Of a stretch of 37,141 nucleotides of DNA, positions 15,473 to 24,853 are shown piece by piece. The number at the start of each line of letters is the position of its first letter. The stretch's first letter is position 1. Under the pieces are notes generated by a model, which worked only from the letters and a program-made list of their open reading frames with translations, ran no database searches and was not told the DNA's origin. The stretch is from Paludibacteraceae bacterium (GTDB lineage: Bacteria > Bacteroidota > Bacteroidia > Bacteroidales > Paludibacteraceae). The stretch spans positions 1-37,141 of the forward strand of contig JAFSXJ010000070.1 of the NCBI GenBank assembly GCA_017444065.1, written 5' to 3'. Made by a program: the position numbers and the translations under genes.

Positions 15473-17711
15473 TGTCATCCTGCCTCTCGCCATTGCGGAT
15501 ACTTACACCTATCGTATTCCTGACGGCTTGGCATGCCCCGAACCGGGCATGCGGGTTCTTGTGCCGTTAGGCAGAAAAACCATTACCGGACTGATATACC
15601 GCGTACCTTCGCAAAACACCGATGATTCCGTTGGAAGGAACATTCAGCTGCGCGACATCATCGAGGTTCTGGACGAACGACCTATCGTCCTGCCATCGCA
15701 ACTGAGTCTCTGGCGATGGATGGCGGACTATTATCTCTGCACCATCGGCGAAGTGATGGCCGCAGCTTTGCCTGCACGCCTATTGGACAACGATTATACG
15801 GCACGCACTGAGGTATATATATCCCTTGCTCCACAATTCACGGATATAGAACAATTACAACCGGTATTCGATTCACTCAAGCGTGCTCCGAAGCAAAAAA
15901 AGCTCTTGGAATACTTCCTCGAATTATCCGATGCCTTTGACGGTCAGCCGCACTCCATTGAGCAACGCCAGCTCATTGAGTTCTCCGGCGAATCGACAGC
16001 TGTAGTGCGCACGCTGATTGAGAAGCAGATACTCCGCGCCTCACATGAGGTGGTCAGTCGTATCCCATCCTACGACGCAGATATTGAACCTGCTCATCCG
16101 CTGACCGAACAGCAACAACGCGCCGCGCAAAAGATTCAAGCCGGCTTTGCTGACGGGAAAGTCTGTCTGCTGCATGGCGTGACCTCCAGCGGTAAGACCG
16201 AAGTATATATCCACCTCATCCGTCAGATGCTTGAGCAAGGCAAACAGGTGCTTTACCTCGTTCCGGAGATAGCCCTGACCACCCAACTGACCGACCGGCT
16301 GAAACGTGTGTTCGGCAAGCAGTTGGGTGTCTATCACTCACGCTTCAGCGACATGGAACGCGTGGAGATATACAAAGACCTGCTTGAATCTACCGAACCG
16401 AAAGTGATACTCAGCGCCCGCTCGGGTGTGTTCCTGCCGTTCAACAACCTAGGGTTGGTCATCATCGATGAGGAGCACGACAGTTCATTCAAACAGCAGG
16501 ATCCTGCTCCGCGCTATCATGCCCGTTCAGTGGCACTGATGATGGCACTTGCCGCACATGCCAATGTACTGTTAGGCACCGCCACGCCATCGGTCGAAAC
16601 CTACTACAATGCACAGACAGGCAAGTATCAACTTGTGGAGATGAAAGAGCGGTATGCCGGACTTAGCCTGCCGGACATAACATTGGTTGACCTCAAGCAG
16701 CAGTACCACCGCAAGGAGATGTACGAGCATTTTGCCGACCCGCTTGTCGAGAAGATCCGCGAACAACTGGCGCAGGGCAAGCAAATAATCATCTTCCAAA
16801 ACCGCCGCGGCTATGCGCCGTACATCTCTTGCCGCAAATGCGGTTACGTACCCAAATGCTGCAACTGCGATGTCAGTATGACTTACCACAAGCGCAACAA
16901 CTCGCTCATCTGCCATTACTGCGGTCACATGATTGCTGTTCCTGCGGCTTGCCCGTCATGCGGCGGAGAGTGGCGTGATTATGGCATGGGAACGGAGAAG
17001 ATTGAATACGAGGTCAACATGCTTTTCCCCGAAGCCCGTGTGGCGCGGATGGACCTTGATACCACGCGTAACAAGAACAGCCACCAACATCTTATCAATG
17101 CTTTTGCCCGTCACGATATAGACATTCTCATCGGCACGCAGATGGTGACCAAAGGTCTGCACTTCAACGATGTGTCACTTGTGGCAGTACTCACTGCCGA
17201 CAGCATGATGCAGTCGCCGGACTTCCGCAGTTACGAACGTGCCTTCCAGATGCTGGAGCAGGTTGCAGGTCGCGCCGGACGTGTAGGCAACCGCGGCGAA
17301 GTGGTCGTGCAGACGTTCCAACCTGACAATCCAATCTACACCTACCTGCGAAAGCACAATTATGCAGGCTTCTTCGCCGAGCAACTCAAGGAACGCCGCA
17401 CATTCCGTTATCCGCCGTTCTACCGGCTTATTGTATTGAATATCAAGCACCGCGACTACTCACGGCTCGATACAGCGGCACGCGAACTGAACGAGCGGTT
17501 GCAAAAAGCGTTCGGCAATCGTTGTTCCGGTGTTATCGTGCCGCCCGTGTCTCGCGTGCAAAACATGCACATACGCATACTCCGCCTGCGTATTGAGGCT
17601 AATGCCTCGTTTGCACAAGCAAAAAAGATTGTCATGCAATCCATCGCATACATCCATTCTCTCCCCAGTTGCAAAGGCGCTATCATCCAGCCCGACATCG
17701 ACCCGATGTAA
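15459..17711 (+). CDS. priA: Primosomal replication-restart helicase PriA
   Basis: PriA (750 residues) recognises stalled forks and reloads the replisome. Visible features are the N-terminal 3'-binding domain ([26 protein letters not shown]), Walker [12 protein letters not shown] and Walker [12 protein letters not shown]. The zinc-binding module inserted in the helicase has paired cysteines [13 protein letters not shown] and CHYCG plus CPSCGGEW. Helicase motifs [11 protein letters not shown] and [10 protein letters not shown] are also present. Length is within the usual range. The start is ATG 15459 or the adjacent ATG at 15462. It is the last gene of the tdk operon, and a palindrome follows its stop codon directly. 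Confidence 0.95.
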   Translation: MMTADVILPLAIADTYTYRIPDGLACPEPGMRVLVPLGRKTITGLIYRVPSQNTDDSVGRNIQLRDIIEVLDERPIVLPSQLSLWRWMADYYLCTIGEVMAAALPARLLDNDYTARTEVYISLAPQFTDIEQLQPVFDSLKRAPKQKKLLEYFLELSDAFDGQPHSIEQRQLIEFSGESTAVVRTLIEKQILRASHEVVSRIPSYDADIEPAHPLTEQQQRAAQKIQAGFADGKVCLLHGVTSSGKTEVYIHLIRQMLEQGKQVLYLVPEIALTTQLTDRLKRVFGKQLGVYHSRFSDMERVEIYKDLLESTEPKVILSARSGVFLPFNNLGLVIIDEEHDSSFKQQDPAPRYHARSVALMMALAAHANVLLGTATPSVETYYNAQTGKYQLVEMKERYAGLSLPDITLVDLKQQYHRKEMYEHFADPLVEKIREQLAQGKQIIIFQNRRGYAPYISCRKCGYVPKCCNCDVSMTYHKRNNSLICHYCGHMIAVPAACPSCGGEWRDYGMGTEKIEYEVNMLFPEARVARMDLDTTRNKNSHQHLINAFARHDIDILIGTQMVTKGLHFNDVSLVAVLTADSMMQSPDFRSYERAFQMLEQVAGRAGRVGNRGEVVVQTFQPDNPIYTYLRKHNYAGFFAEQLKERRTFRYPPFYRLIVLNIKHRDYSRLDTAARELNERLQKAFGNRCSGVIVPPVSRVQNMHIRILRLRIEANASFAQAKKIVMQSIAYIHSLPSCKGAIIQPDIDPM

Positions 17712-17730
17712 CAATAAAGAACTTTATTGT
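17711..17730 (+). terminator. Palindrome after priA, possible terminator
   Basis: ACAATAAA and TTTATTGT form an 8-bp perfect stem (9 bp counting the next pair) around GAAC, starting at the last base of the priA stop codon. It is AT-rich and not followed by a clear U tract, so it may be a weak terminator or an RNA end rather than a classical intrinsic terminator. Confidence 0.4.
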
Positions 17731-17780
17731 AACTGCGAGGTACTAAAAAGCCACATTTTTTATGTAAATATGCATAAAAA

Positions 17781-17812
17781 TTTGCAAATGTGGTATTATT
17801 TTCGTATCTTTG
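17781..17812 (+). promoter_or_regulatory. Promoter of the aryl-polyene operon
   Basis: TTTG at 17781-17784, a 20-base spacer and TATCTTTG at 17805-17812 make a strong Bacteroidetes promoter. The start would be near 17819, about 14 bases ahead of the ATG at 17833, so the leader is nearly absent. No comparable promoter is seen anywhere downstream until 35072. Confidence 0.85.
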
Positions 17813-17832
17813 TAGGCTTTTTGTGTAATCAA

Positions 17833-19341
17833 ATGAAGATTGACGTTAATTTAGTACACGACATCTTGTATAAAGGTGGCCGTTTGGTTTGGGATGAACC
17901 TACCAAACGCGGGATAGAGGATTGTTTCCACTTTCTGCAGCAGTTCTCACACGACAAGATTATTTATGGCATCAACACCGGTTTCGGTCCGATGGCCCAA
18001 TGGCGCGTGAGTGACGACCACTTGCGTGACTTACAGTATAATATCATCCGTTCGCATGCCACCGGTATGGGCGAGCCGCTGGGTGATTTTTTCGTACGCG
18101 CGGCCATGCTCGCACGTGTAGGCTCGTTCGCGCAATGCAAGAGCGGCGTTCATCCCGAGTTGGTTGACTTGCTCACGGAATTCATCAATCGGGGCATCTA
18201 CCCGTTCATACCCAAGCACGGCAGCGTAGGTGCGAGTGGCGATCTCGTACAACTGGCGCATATGGCCTTATGCCTCATTGGCGAAGGCAAGGTGCATTAC
18301 AACGGTGAATGGCGTCCGACGAAAGAAGTTATGGACAAGTGTGGTCTCAAGCCAATGAATATCCATATCCGTGAGGGACTGAGCTGCACGAACGGCACAA
18401 GTGTCATGACGGGCATCAGTGCGGTTAATCAGCTTGACGCCGAGCGTCTGCTGCACTGGGCTACCGTTGCCGCGGTATGGATGAACGAGATAGCAGGCAG
18501 TTATGACGACCTGATGGCCGCACCGCTGAACGAGTGCCGCCGTCACAGCGGGCAGGTGCGCATAGCCGCACAGATGCGCGAGTTAAGCCAAGGCAGCAAA
18601 CGTCTGCAGAAACGCGAGAATAAACTCTACGATGCAGCACATGAGGATGTACAGGTGTTCAGCGACAAGGTGCAAGCATACTATTCGCTGCGTTGCGCAC
18701 CGCAGATACTCGGACCGATAGCTGACACTTTGGCATACAGTCGTCAGGTGATTGAGGAGGAACTGAATGCTGCGAGCGACAATCCCATAGTTGACCCCGT
18801 GACGAAAAACGTTTACCACGGCGGAAATTTCCACGGCGACTATATCTCTCTGGAAGCGGACAAGATGAAGATTGCGATAGTTCGCATAGCTATGGTCAGC
18901 GAGCGGCAGTTGAATTACCTCTGCCACGACCGCATCAACGGCATTCTGCCACCGTTCCTAAACATGGGCACACTCGGTCTGAATTATGGCATACAGGCCT
19001 GTCAGTTCACAGCCACGAGCACCACCGCAGAGTGCCAGACGCTGGCTATGCCTAACTATGTGCATTCCATACCCAACAACAACGACAATCAGGACATTGT
19101 GTCGATGGGAACGAACAGTGCCGAGTTATGCACACAGGTGATTGACAACTGCTATCAGGTAATGGCTATCCTCTATCTGGCTATGGCACAGGCTGTTGAT
19201 TGCCTCGGCATAGCCGGACAACTGGCTCCTGCCACACGTGCACAATATGACGCCATACGACAGATTACACCAGCAATAATCAAAGACACACCGCATTACG
19301 AAAATTTGGCAATTATTGAGAATTATTTGAGACATGAATAA
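17833..19341 (+). CDS. Aromatic amino acid ammonia-lyase, probably tyrosine ammonia-lyase (4-coumarate forming)
   Basis: A 502-residue enzyme of the HAL/PAL/TAL family. Ala134-Ser135-Gly136 within GSVGASGDLVQLAH form the MIO cofactor, and Tyr45 in IIYGINTGFGPMAQ is the conserved catalytic tyrosine. The substrate-selectivity pair is Ser74-His75 (LQYNIIRSHATG). The blocks INTGFGPMAQ, EYYSLRC-like YYSLRCAPQILGP, YHGGNFHGDYISLE and MYVHSIPNNNDNQD-like text closely match the Flavobacterium johnsoniae tyrosine ammonia-lyase as I remember it. That enzyme makes 4-coumarate from tyrosine. As the first gene of the polyene operon it would supply the aryl starter. A histidase role cannot be excluded on motifs alone, but no other hut gene is near. 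The start at 17833 follows the promoter by about 14 bases; the open frame extends upstream without meaning. Confidence 0.88.
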   Translation: MKIDVNLVHDILYKGGRLVWDEPTKRGIEDCFHFLQQFSHDKIIYGINTGFGPMAQWRVSDDHLRDLQYNIIRSHATGMGEPLGDFFVRAAMLARVGSFAQCKSGVHPELVDLLTEFINRGIYPFIPKHGSVGASGDLVQLAHMALCLIGEGKVHYNGEWRPTKEVMDKCGLKPMNIHIREGLSCTNGTSVMTGISAVNQLDAERLLHWATVAAVWMNEIAGSYDDLMAAPLNECRRHSGQVRIAAQMRELSQGSKRLQKRENKLYDAAHEDVQVFSDKVQAYYSLRCAPQILGPIADTLAYSRQVIEEELNAASDNPIVDPVTKNVYHGGNFHGDYISLEADKMKIAIVRIAMVSERQLNYLCHDRINGILPPFLNMGTLGLNYGIQACQFTATSTTAECQTLAMPNYVHSIPNNNDNQDIVSMGTNSAELCTQVIDNCYQVMAILYLAMAQAVDCLGIAGQLAPATRAQYDAIRQITPAIIKDTPHYENLAIIENYLRHE

Positions 19342-20062
19342 ATACGCATTAGTTACCGGAAGCAGTCGGGGTATAGGTCGCGCCATAGCAGAGCGACTCG
19401 CCAAAGACGGTTTCACGGTAATCATCAATTATAAAAGCAATCAGCAGGCCGCCTTCAGCTGCCTGCAAGCTATTGAGGCTGCCGGCGGAAAGGCCGAACT
19501 GCTGCCGTTTGACGTTGCAGACGGTAGTTCTATCGAAGCAGCCCTAACGGCTTGGGACGCCGCACACGATGGCGAGCATATAAGCGTACTGGTCAATAAC
19601 GCCGGAATACGCCGCGACGGACTAATGGTGTTCATGAACGAAACAGACTGGCACGAGGTTTTACGTACAACTACCGAAGGGTTCTACTACACCACACACC
19701 ACGTGTTAAACGGCATGCTACGTGCGCGAAACGGACGCATTGTGAACATCGCCTCCGTATCCGGTATATCGGGTCTGTCCGGGCAGGCTAACTACTCCGC
19801 CGCCAAAGCAGCGCTGATTGGTGCAACCAAAGCGCTAAGCAAAGAGGTGGCAGCCCGCAAGGTAACGGTGAACGCCGTAGCTCCAGGATTCATCCGTACG
19901 GATATGACAGCCGACCTTGACGAGGAAGAGATGAAAAAGGCCATTCCCGCCAAGCGCTTCGGCGAACCAACAGAGGTAGCAGCACTCGTCAGTTTCCTCT
20001 GTTCAGACGAGGCATCATACATTACCGGTCAGGTGATCAGCATAGCAGGAGGAATGGGATGA
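19334..20062 (+). CDS. 3-oxoacyl-ACP reductase (FabG/ApeQ-type)
   Basis: A 242-residue short-chain dehydrogenase that would reduce the beta-keto group after each elongation, using NADPH. The cofactor motif TGSSRGIG (8-15), NNAG (88-91) and the catalytic Ser141, Tyr154 and Lys158 (YSAAK) are all in place, and the C-terminus ends TGQVISIAGGMG as in FabG. Length is typical. It overlaps the ammonia-lyase by 8 bases and the following ketosynthase by 4 bases, so it is dedicated to this operon rather than to general fatty acid synthesis. In aryl-polyene pathways the equivalent enzyme is ApeQ. Confidence 0.9.
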   Translation: MNKYALVTGSSRGIGRAIAERLAKDGFTVIINYKSNQQAAFSCLQAIEAAGGKAELLPFDVADGSSIEAALTAWDAAHDGEHISVLVNNAGIRRDGLMVFMNETDWHEVLRTTTEGFYYTTHHVLNGMLRARNGRIVNIASVSGISGLSGQANYSAAKAALIGATKALSKEVAARKVTVNAVAPGFIRTDMTADLDEEEMKKAIPAKRFGEPTEVAALVSFLCSDEASYITGQVISIAGGMG

Positions 20063-21276
20063 GACGAGTGGTAGTAACAGGAATGGGAGTATGGTCATGT
20101 ATCGGCCGTAATCAGACGGAAGCTTGCGAGTCGCTGCGTGCCGGTCGTAGCGGTATAGGCTACGACGAGTCGCGACACGAGTACGGTTTTCGTAGTCCGC
20201 TGACCGGTATTGTGGAGACGCCTGATCTGAAGTCACTTCTTCACAGACGTCTGCGCACAGGCATGTCGCAAGAGGCGATGTATGCCTTTATGGCCAGCCG
20301 CGAGGCGTTTGAGCAGGCTGGTGTAGATGAGCAGTACCTCATGGATAACGAAGTGGGCATACTATTCGGCAATGACAGTACAGCATTGCCAACGGTGGAG
20401 ATGCACGAAACAATGCTCGCCAAGCATGATACGGCACTATTAGGCAGCGGACTGATATTTCAGTCAATGAACTCGACCGTGAACATGAACCTCTCTACTA
20501 TCTTCCATCTGAGGGGTATAAACTTCTCCGTCAGCGCGGCTTGTGCCAGTGGCAGTCACGCCATAGGCCTGGGCGCGATGTTCATTCGTCAGGGATTGCA
20601 AGATATGGTGCTTGTAGGTGGCGCACAAGAGGTCAACCCATACGCCATGGCGGCATTTGACGCACTCGGTACGTTCAGCGCACGCATTAGTGAGCCTTCG
20701 AAAGCCAGTCGTCCGTTCGACACCGACAGAGACGGTCTCGTTCCCAGTGGCGGTGCAGCATCACTGGTGCTCGAGGATTATGATCACGCCATAGCACGTG
20801 GCGCAACCATCCTTGCCGAGGTGTGTGGATATGGCTTCTCCAGCAATGGCGGAGGCATATCCCAGCCGAGTAGCGAGGGTTCGCTCGTTGCCATGCAACG
20901 CGCGCTCAACGATGCAGGTATGTGTGCCGATGAGATAGATTACGTCAATGCTCACGCCACCTCAACCAAGCAAGGTGACGAAGAAGAAGCAATCGCCCTG
21001 ACGCGTCTGTTCGGAGACAAACGGGCATGGGTAAGCAGCACGAAGTCGATGACCGGTCATGAGTGCTGGATGGCAGGAGCAAGCGAGGCGGTATATTCGA
21101 TACTGATGATGCGACACGGCTTCGTGGCGCCGAACATCAACCTTGAGCATGTTGACCCTACCGCTGAGACACTGCGTATAGCAACAACCACTGTCGAGAC
21201 CGAGGTGAAGACTGTTCTGAGCAATAGTTTCGGGTTTGGCGGAACGAACAGCGCAATTGTGTTACGCATAGTTTAG
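20059..21276 (+). CDS. Beta-ketoacyl-ACP synthase, FabF/FabB-like, complete triad
   Basis: A full-length 405-residue ketosynthase. The catalytic Cys162 lies in SAACASGSHAIG, His299 in YVNAHATSTKQGD and His334 in SMTGHECWMAGASE; the terminal SFGFGGTNSAIVL is also typical. It carries out decarboxylative condensation of malonyl-ACP with the growing chain. In known aryl-polyene pathways two ketosynthases act: one as a homodimer (ApeR) and one in a heterodimer with a chain-length factor (ApeO with ApeC). Which one this corresponds to cannot be settled by eye. It overlaps the reductase by 4 bases, a reductase-ketosynthase order also seen in such clusters. Confidence 0.9.
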   Translation: MRRVVVTGMGVWSCIGRNQTEACESLRAGRSGIGYDESRHEYGFRSPLTGIVETPDLKSLLHRRLRTGMSQEAMYAFMASREAFEQAGVDEQYLMDNEVGILFGNDSTALPTVEMHETMLAKHDTALLGSGLIFQSMNSTVNMNLSTIFHLRGINFSVSAACASGSHAIGLGAMFIRQGLQDMVLVGGAQEVNPYAMAAFDALGTFSARISEPSKASRPFDTDRDGLVPSGGAASLVLEDYDHAIARGATILAEVCGYGFSSNGGGISQPSSEGSLVAMQRALNDAGMCADEIDYVNAHATSTKQGDEEEAIALTRLFGDKRAWVSSTKSMTGHECWMAGASEAVYSILMMRHGFVAPNINLEHVDPTAETLRIATTTVETEVKTVLSNSFGFGGTNSAIVLRIV

Positions 21277-21287
21277 AGTTTTTAGAA

Positions 21288-22409
21288 ATGCATCTTTTTG
21301 ACAACTTAAATAAAGCGTTCAGTCACGAGCGGTACAATGCTCGTCAGGCACAGGAGATGGCGCATCTGTATTCATGGGGACCTATTATCTTTCAGGTCTG
21401 CCGGTTGATGATCAAATATGGCATACTCGAACTGCTCAACAACCACCGCGAAGGCTTGACGCAGCAGGAGATAGCCCAAGCGACCGGATTAAGTGACTAT
21501 GCTACCAAATGCCTGCTGGAAGCATCACTGACCATACATATCGTACTCATTGACCCTGATACGGACAAATATACGTTAGCCAAGACCGGTTGGTTTCTGC
21601 TGCGCGACCAAATGATTCGCGCGGATATTGACTTCAATCACGACGTCAACTACGAAGGCTGGTTCGTGCTGGATAAGGCAATCGAAGAAGGGCGTCCTGC
21701 CGGACTGAAGTATTTTGGCGACTGGCCGACTATCTACGAGGGCCTGAGCAGCCTGCAGGAAGATGTGCAAAAGTCGTGGTTCGGTTTTGACCACTACTAC
21801 TCTGACCACTCGTTTGACGAGGCGCTGGCATTGATAGGCGAAAGGTTGAAAGGAAACAAGGTTAGAACCTTCCGTCTGTTGGATGTAGGCGGTAATACCG
21901 GAAGGTTTGCCACGCGTTGCGTACAAGTTAATCCAACCATCGAAGTAACGATTTGCGACCTGCCGCAACAGATTGGAATGATGCAAAAAGCCACTGCCGG
22001 CAAGTTGGGCGCGGAACGTATTCACGGCATAGGGGTGAACATCCTTGACGAGTCGAACGCTTTTCCAACCGACAAACGGTATGATGTGATTTGGATGTCA
22101 CAGTTCCTTGACTGCTTCAGCGAGGCGCAAATCGTATCCATTCTTCATCGCGCTGCAGCCATCCTTGACAACGACAACCGCATCATTATCATGGAAACCT
22201 TGTGGGATCGTCAGGATTATGTGCCTGCCGCGATGAGCCTGACGATGACCAGCCTATACTTCACCGCTCTTGCCAACGGCAACAGCAAGATGTACAACAC
22301 TGATGATATGACTCGACTCATCCATGAGGCAGGACTGGAGATTGAGACTATCCATGACCGCATAGGCAACGGCGGGCATTCAATATTGGTTTGTAAAAAA
22401 CAAAATTGA
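21288..22409 (+). CDS. SAM-dependent O-methyltransferase
   Basis: A 373-residue methyltransferase. The N-terminal part (about 25-110) is a winged-helix dimerisation region (YGILELLNNHREGLTQQEIAQATGLSDYATKCLLEA). The SAM-binding Rossmann core starts with RLLDVGGNTGRF at about 196-207, followed by the acidic motif VTICDLPQQ. Such architecture is typical of plant-like and bacterial small-molecule O-methyltransferases of the COMT/hydroxyneurosporene type. The likely target is a phenolic hydroxyl of the aryl head group, as in methoxylated xanthomonadins and aryl polyenes; this is inferred from context. It sits 11 bases after the ketosynthase and 3 bases before the first ACP. Confidence 0.82.
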   Translation: MHLFDNLNKAFSHERYNARQAQEMAHLYSWGPIIFQVCRLMIKYGILELLNNHREGLTQQEIAQATGLSDYATKCLLEASLTIHIVLIDPDTDKYTLAKTGWFLLRDQMIRADIDFNHDVNYEGWFVLDKAIEEGRPAGLKYFGDWPTIYEGLSSLQEDVQKSWFGFDHYYSDHSFDEALALIGERLKGNKVRTFRLLDVGGNTGRFATRCVQVNPTIEVTICDLPQQIGMMQKATAGKLGAERIHGIGVNILDESNAFPTDKRYDVIWMSQFLDCFSEAQIVSILHRAAAILDNDNRIIIMETLWDRQDYVPAAMSLTMTSLYFTALANGNSKMYNTDDMTRLIHEAGLEIETIHDRIGNGGHSILVCKKQN

Positions 22410-22412
22410 TAT

Positions 22413-22658
22413 ATGACGAAACAAGAAATTATTGACAAAGTGAACGCACTTCTCGTGGAGGAGTTTGAGATTGCTGAAGAACTGCTGACTCCCGAGGCAC
22501 TGCTCAAACAAGACCTGGAGATTGACTCACTGGATTTTGTGGACATTGTGGTACTTATTGACCGCGAGTTCGGATTCAAACCCAAAGCAGAAGAACTGAA
22601 GACCGTGAAGACCTTAGCGGATTTTTACACGTACATCGAACAGTCGCTACCCCGTTAA
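22413..22658 (+). CDS. Acyl carrier protein 1
   Basis: An 81-residue acidic helical carrier protein. Ser39 in LEIDSLDFVDIV is the phosphopantetheine attachment site (DSL motif). It would carry either the aryl starter or the growing polyene. The cluster has a second, different ACP at 25374, and two ACPs (ApeE/ApeF) are standard for aryl-polyene pathways. No phosphopantetheinyl transferase gene is seen in the window, so activation must rely on an enzyme encoded elsewhere. Confidence 0.92.
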   Translation: MTKQEIIDKVNALLVEEFEIAEELLTPEALLKQDLEIDSLDFVDIVVLIDREFGFKPKAEELKTVKTLADFYTYIEQSLPR

Positions 22659-22670
22659 CCGTTAACACTG

Positions 22671-23519
22671 ATGGCTAAACAGGAGTGGAGCGGACAGACC
22701 GGTGGCACCCATTGGATGCAACGTGCATTGGTGGGTCTTATCCGTCGCACAGATATCCGTGTGGCGTATGCAATGATGCACTTATGGCTGGTCTGGTACA
22801 TCATCGTTCGGCGTACCGAGCGTCACGGAGCGTACGTGTTTCACCGTCGCAGAGGTCGCTCGCGGTTGCAAGCCACGGCTGATGTCTATCGCTCGTTTTA
22901 TCACTTCGGGCAAGCTATCATTGACCGGTTTGCCGTTTATGCCGGTCAGCGGTTTGAGGTAATTGTAGAGAACCGCGAACTATACTACGGTCGTGTAAAT
23001 AACAACGAAGGGTTTATCATGCTTTTTTCGCATGTGGGTAACACCGAGATGGCAGGCTACTTCCTTTCCACACCCGACAAACCGATGCATATCCTCGCTT
23101 ACGGTGGTGAGTCACCTGTTGTAATGACCCATCGGGCAAAAGTGCTGGAGCGGAACAATATTGACATGATAACTGTCCTTCCTGATGACATGAGTCACAT
23201 CTACCGCATAGGTGAAGTGCTGCAACATGGCGATGTGCTGGCGATAGCCGCTGACAGATGTACAGGCAACACTACAACGAAGCGCTTGTTCCTGGGTGAG
23301 GAGGCGTCGTTCCCTGCCGGGCCGTTCCGCATTTGTCAGGCAGTCAGGCAGCCGGTGCTGTTGGTTTTTGTTATCAAGCAGAACGCCAAGACCTACCGCG
23401 TGTATTGCGAGCAACTGCAGCCAGACAAAGAGATAGCAACTCATTACGCACAAGCAATGGAACGTGTCGCATTGGCACATCCTTACGAATGGTTTAACTT
23501 TTATGAGTTCTGGGGATAA
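22671..23519 (+). CDS. LpxL/HtrB-like lysophospholipid acyltransferase-family protein
   Basis: A 282-residue LPLAT-superfamily acyltransferase resembling lipid A late acyltransferases. A membrane-proximal hydrophobic segment (about 30-48) leads into the catalytic HX4E motif, His121 to Glu126 in FSHVGNTEMAGYF. Further blocks such as VLQHGDVLAIAADR and the FPAGPFRICQAV loop are characteristic of the family. In aryl-polyene clusters homologues are thought to attach the polyene chain, or an ordinary fatty acid, to a glycolipid anchor. It acts at the cytoplasmic face of the inner membrane. It follows ACP1 by 12 bases and overlaps the next dehydratase by 17 bases. Confidence 0.85.
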   Translation: MAKQEWSGQTGGTHWMQRALVGLIRRTDIRVAYAMMHLWLVWYIIVRRTERHGAYVFHRRRGRSRLQATADVYRSFYHFGQAIIDRFAVYAGQRFEVIVENRELYYGRVNNNEGFIMLFSHVGNTEMAGYFLSTPDKPMHILAYGGESPVVMTHRAKVLERNNIDMITVLPDDMSHIYRIGEVLQHGDVLAIAADRCTGNTTTKRLFLGEEASFPAGPFRICQAVRQPVLLVFVIKQNAKTYRVYCEQLQPDKEIATHYAQAMERVALAHPYEWFNFYEFWG

Positions 23520-23904
23520 CATAGAACTATATATACCGCAGCGGCCGCCTTTTGTATTCATCGATACCATCGACGAAGTCAGTACAGAGTTGGCACGCAC
23601 GTTGTTCACCACACCTGCCGGGTGTCCGTTGATATCGGACGGTATATTGCCGTTGGCCGGTCTGGTGGAAAACGCCGCACAGACATGCGCCGTGCGGGCG
23701 GGATACACGGCTGGCAACAAAATCGGCTATATAGGTGCCATCAAACACATGCAGACGCTACGTCTGCCTCATGTAGGCGAAACGCTCACCACCGAAGCAC
23801 GACTTATTCAGGAGGTACTGAACATCAGCCTGATTGAATGCACCACACATGTAAGAGACGAACTGATTGCCACTACTATTCTGAAACTAGTTGTAATGGA
23901 CTGA
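23503..23904 (+). CDS. Hot-dog 3-hydroxyacyl-ACP dehydratase, ApeP-like
   Basis: A 133-residue hot-dog-fold protein, the start being the ATG at 23503; a longer frame from 23464 lies deeper in the acyltransferase gene. The text ELYIPQRPPFVFIDTIDEV followed by GILPLAGLVENAAQTCAVRAGY matches the small predicted dehydratase family (COG4706/ApeP type). It would remove water to leave the conjugated trans double bonds. In the family the N-terminal motif is usually PHRPPM; here the His is Gln, and the conserved Glu in LVENAAQ is kept. The change could alter catalysis or make the protein a partner of the second dehydratase at 28123. Confidence 0.78.
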   Translation: MSSGDNIELYIPQRPPFVFIDTIDEVSTELARTLFTTPAGCPLISDGILPLAGLVENAAQTCAVRAGYTAGNKIGYIGAIKHMQTLRLPHVGETLTTEARLIQEVLNISLIECTTHVRDELIATTILKLVVMD

Positions 23905-23905
23905 C

Positions 23906-24853
23906 ATGGTTTATTGCATAGGACATAGTATCATTTCGCCCTTGGGTGAAGGTTCGCTGGCTAATCTTGAAGCCGTGCGGACCGGACGCAGCGGTCTAAG
24001 GATGTACGACCACCGCTTTGCTGATGTTGAGCCATTCTGCGCATCGCTGTTTGATGAACCGCAAGCGTTCGTACCGCTTTGCATCCGCAGCGTGGAGATG
24101 GCAGTCAACGAGCAATCTATGCTCAGCAGCAAAGATACGGTATTTATCCTCAGTACCACGAAGGGTGACAACTTGGACCTATGGACACCGGCGCAAACGA
24201 TAGCCGAGCATTTCGGTAACCCGAATCCGCCTGTCGTAGTCAGTAATGCCTGTACCTCGGGCGTATGCGCGCAAATAACGGCCAAACGTCTGCTGGAAGC
24301 CGGATTGTACAAGTACGCAGTTGTGGTGGGATGTGATATACAGACGCGGTTCATCGTGAGTGGTTTTCAGTCATTCAAGGCACTATCACCCGAACCCTGC
24401 CAGCCGTTCAGTCCTGAACGCAAGGGACTGAACCTTGGCGAAGCCGCAGCAACCATCGTTTATACCAGCAATCCACAGCCGACAGGCTGGCGACTGGTGG
24501 CCGGCAGCATACATAACGACGCCAACCACTTGTCCGCACCAAGTCGCACAGGCGAAGGAGCATACCGCTGTCTGACGGATGTAATGACAGGCGTCAAGCC
24601 GACGGACATCGACCTGCTCGGAGTTCACGGTACAGCCACGCTATATAACGATGCTATGGAGCAGACAGCCATCGAACGTGCAGGGTTGCAACAAGTTCCG
24701 ATATCCGCCCTCAAACCGTTTTTCGGACATACGATGGGCGCTGCAGGAGTGGTAGAAACCATCCTCTGCATGTTGCAGGCAGAGCAATCGTTCGTCAAGA
24801 TGCTGTCAGGCTTTGGCGGTGTAAATGCAGCAATACGAATGCTATGCGAGTAA
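23906..24853 (+). CDS. Short beta-ketoacyl-ACP synthase with complete Cys-His-His triad
   Basis: A 315-residue ketosynthase, about 90 residues shorter than its two siblings in the operon. The catalytic residues are present: Cys116 in VSNACTSGVCAQ, His241 in GVHGTATLYND and His275 in PFFGHTMGAAG. Missing sequence is mostly in the N-terminal half, where loops are trimmed, and the C-terminus ends at GFGGVNAAIRML. Both ends look natural, since the start is one base after the preceding stop codon and the end overlaps the next gene by 10 bases, so this does not look like decay. It may pair with the 180-residue KS-like protein that follows. Confidence 0.82.
   Translation: MVYCIGHSIISPLGEGSLANLEAVRTGRSGLRMYDHRFADVEPFCASLFDEPQAFVPLCIRSVEMAVNEQSMLSSKDTVFILSTTKGDNLDLWTPAQTIAEHFGNPNPPVVVSNACTSGVCAQITAKRLLEAGLYKYAVVVGCDIQTRFIVSGFQSFKALSPEPCQPFSPERKGLNLGEAAATIVYTSNPQPTGWRLVAGSIHNDANHLSAPSRTGEGAYRCLTDVMTGVKPTDIDLLGVHGTATLYNDAMEQTAIERAGLQQVPISALKPFFGHTMGAAGVVETILCMLQAEQSFVKMLSGFGGVNAAIRMLCE

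Noticed and set aside
17530..17832. Upstream extension of the ammonia-lyase frame into priA.
   Set aside because: The extension is Cys/Ser-rich with no family match, and the operon promoter lies inside it.
17833..19341. Histidine utilisation (hutH) as the role of the ammonia-lyase.
   Set aside because: No hutU, hutI or hutG gene is nearby; the gene heads a polyene operon and resembles the Flavobacterium tyrosine ammonia-lyase more closely.
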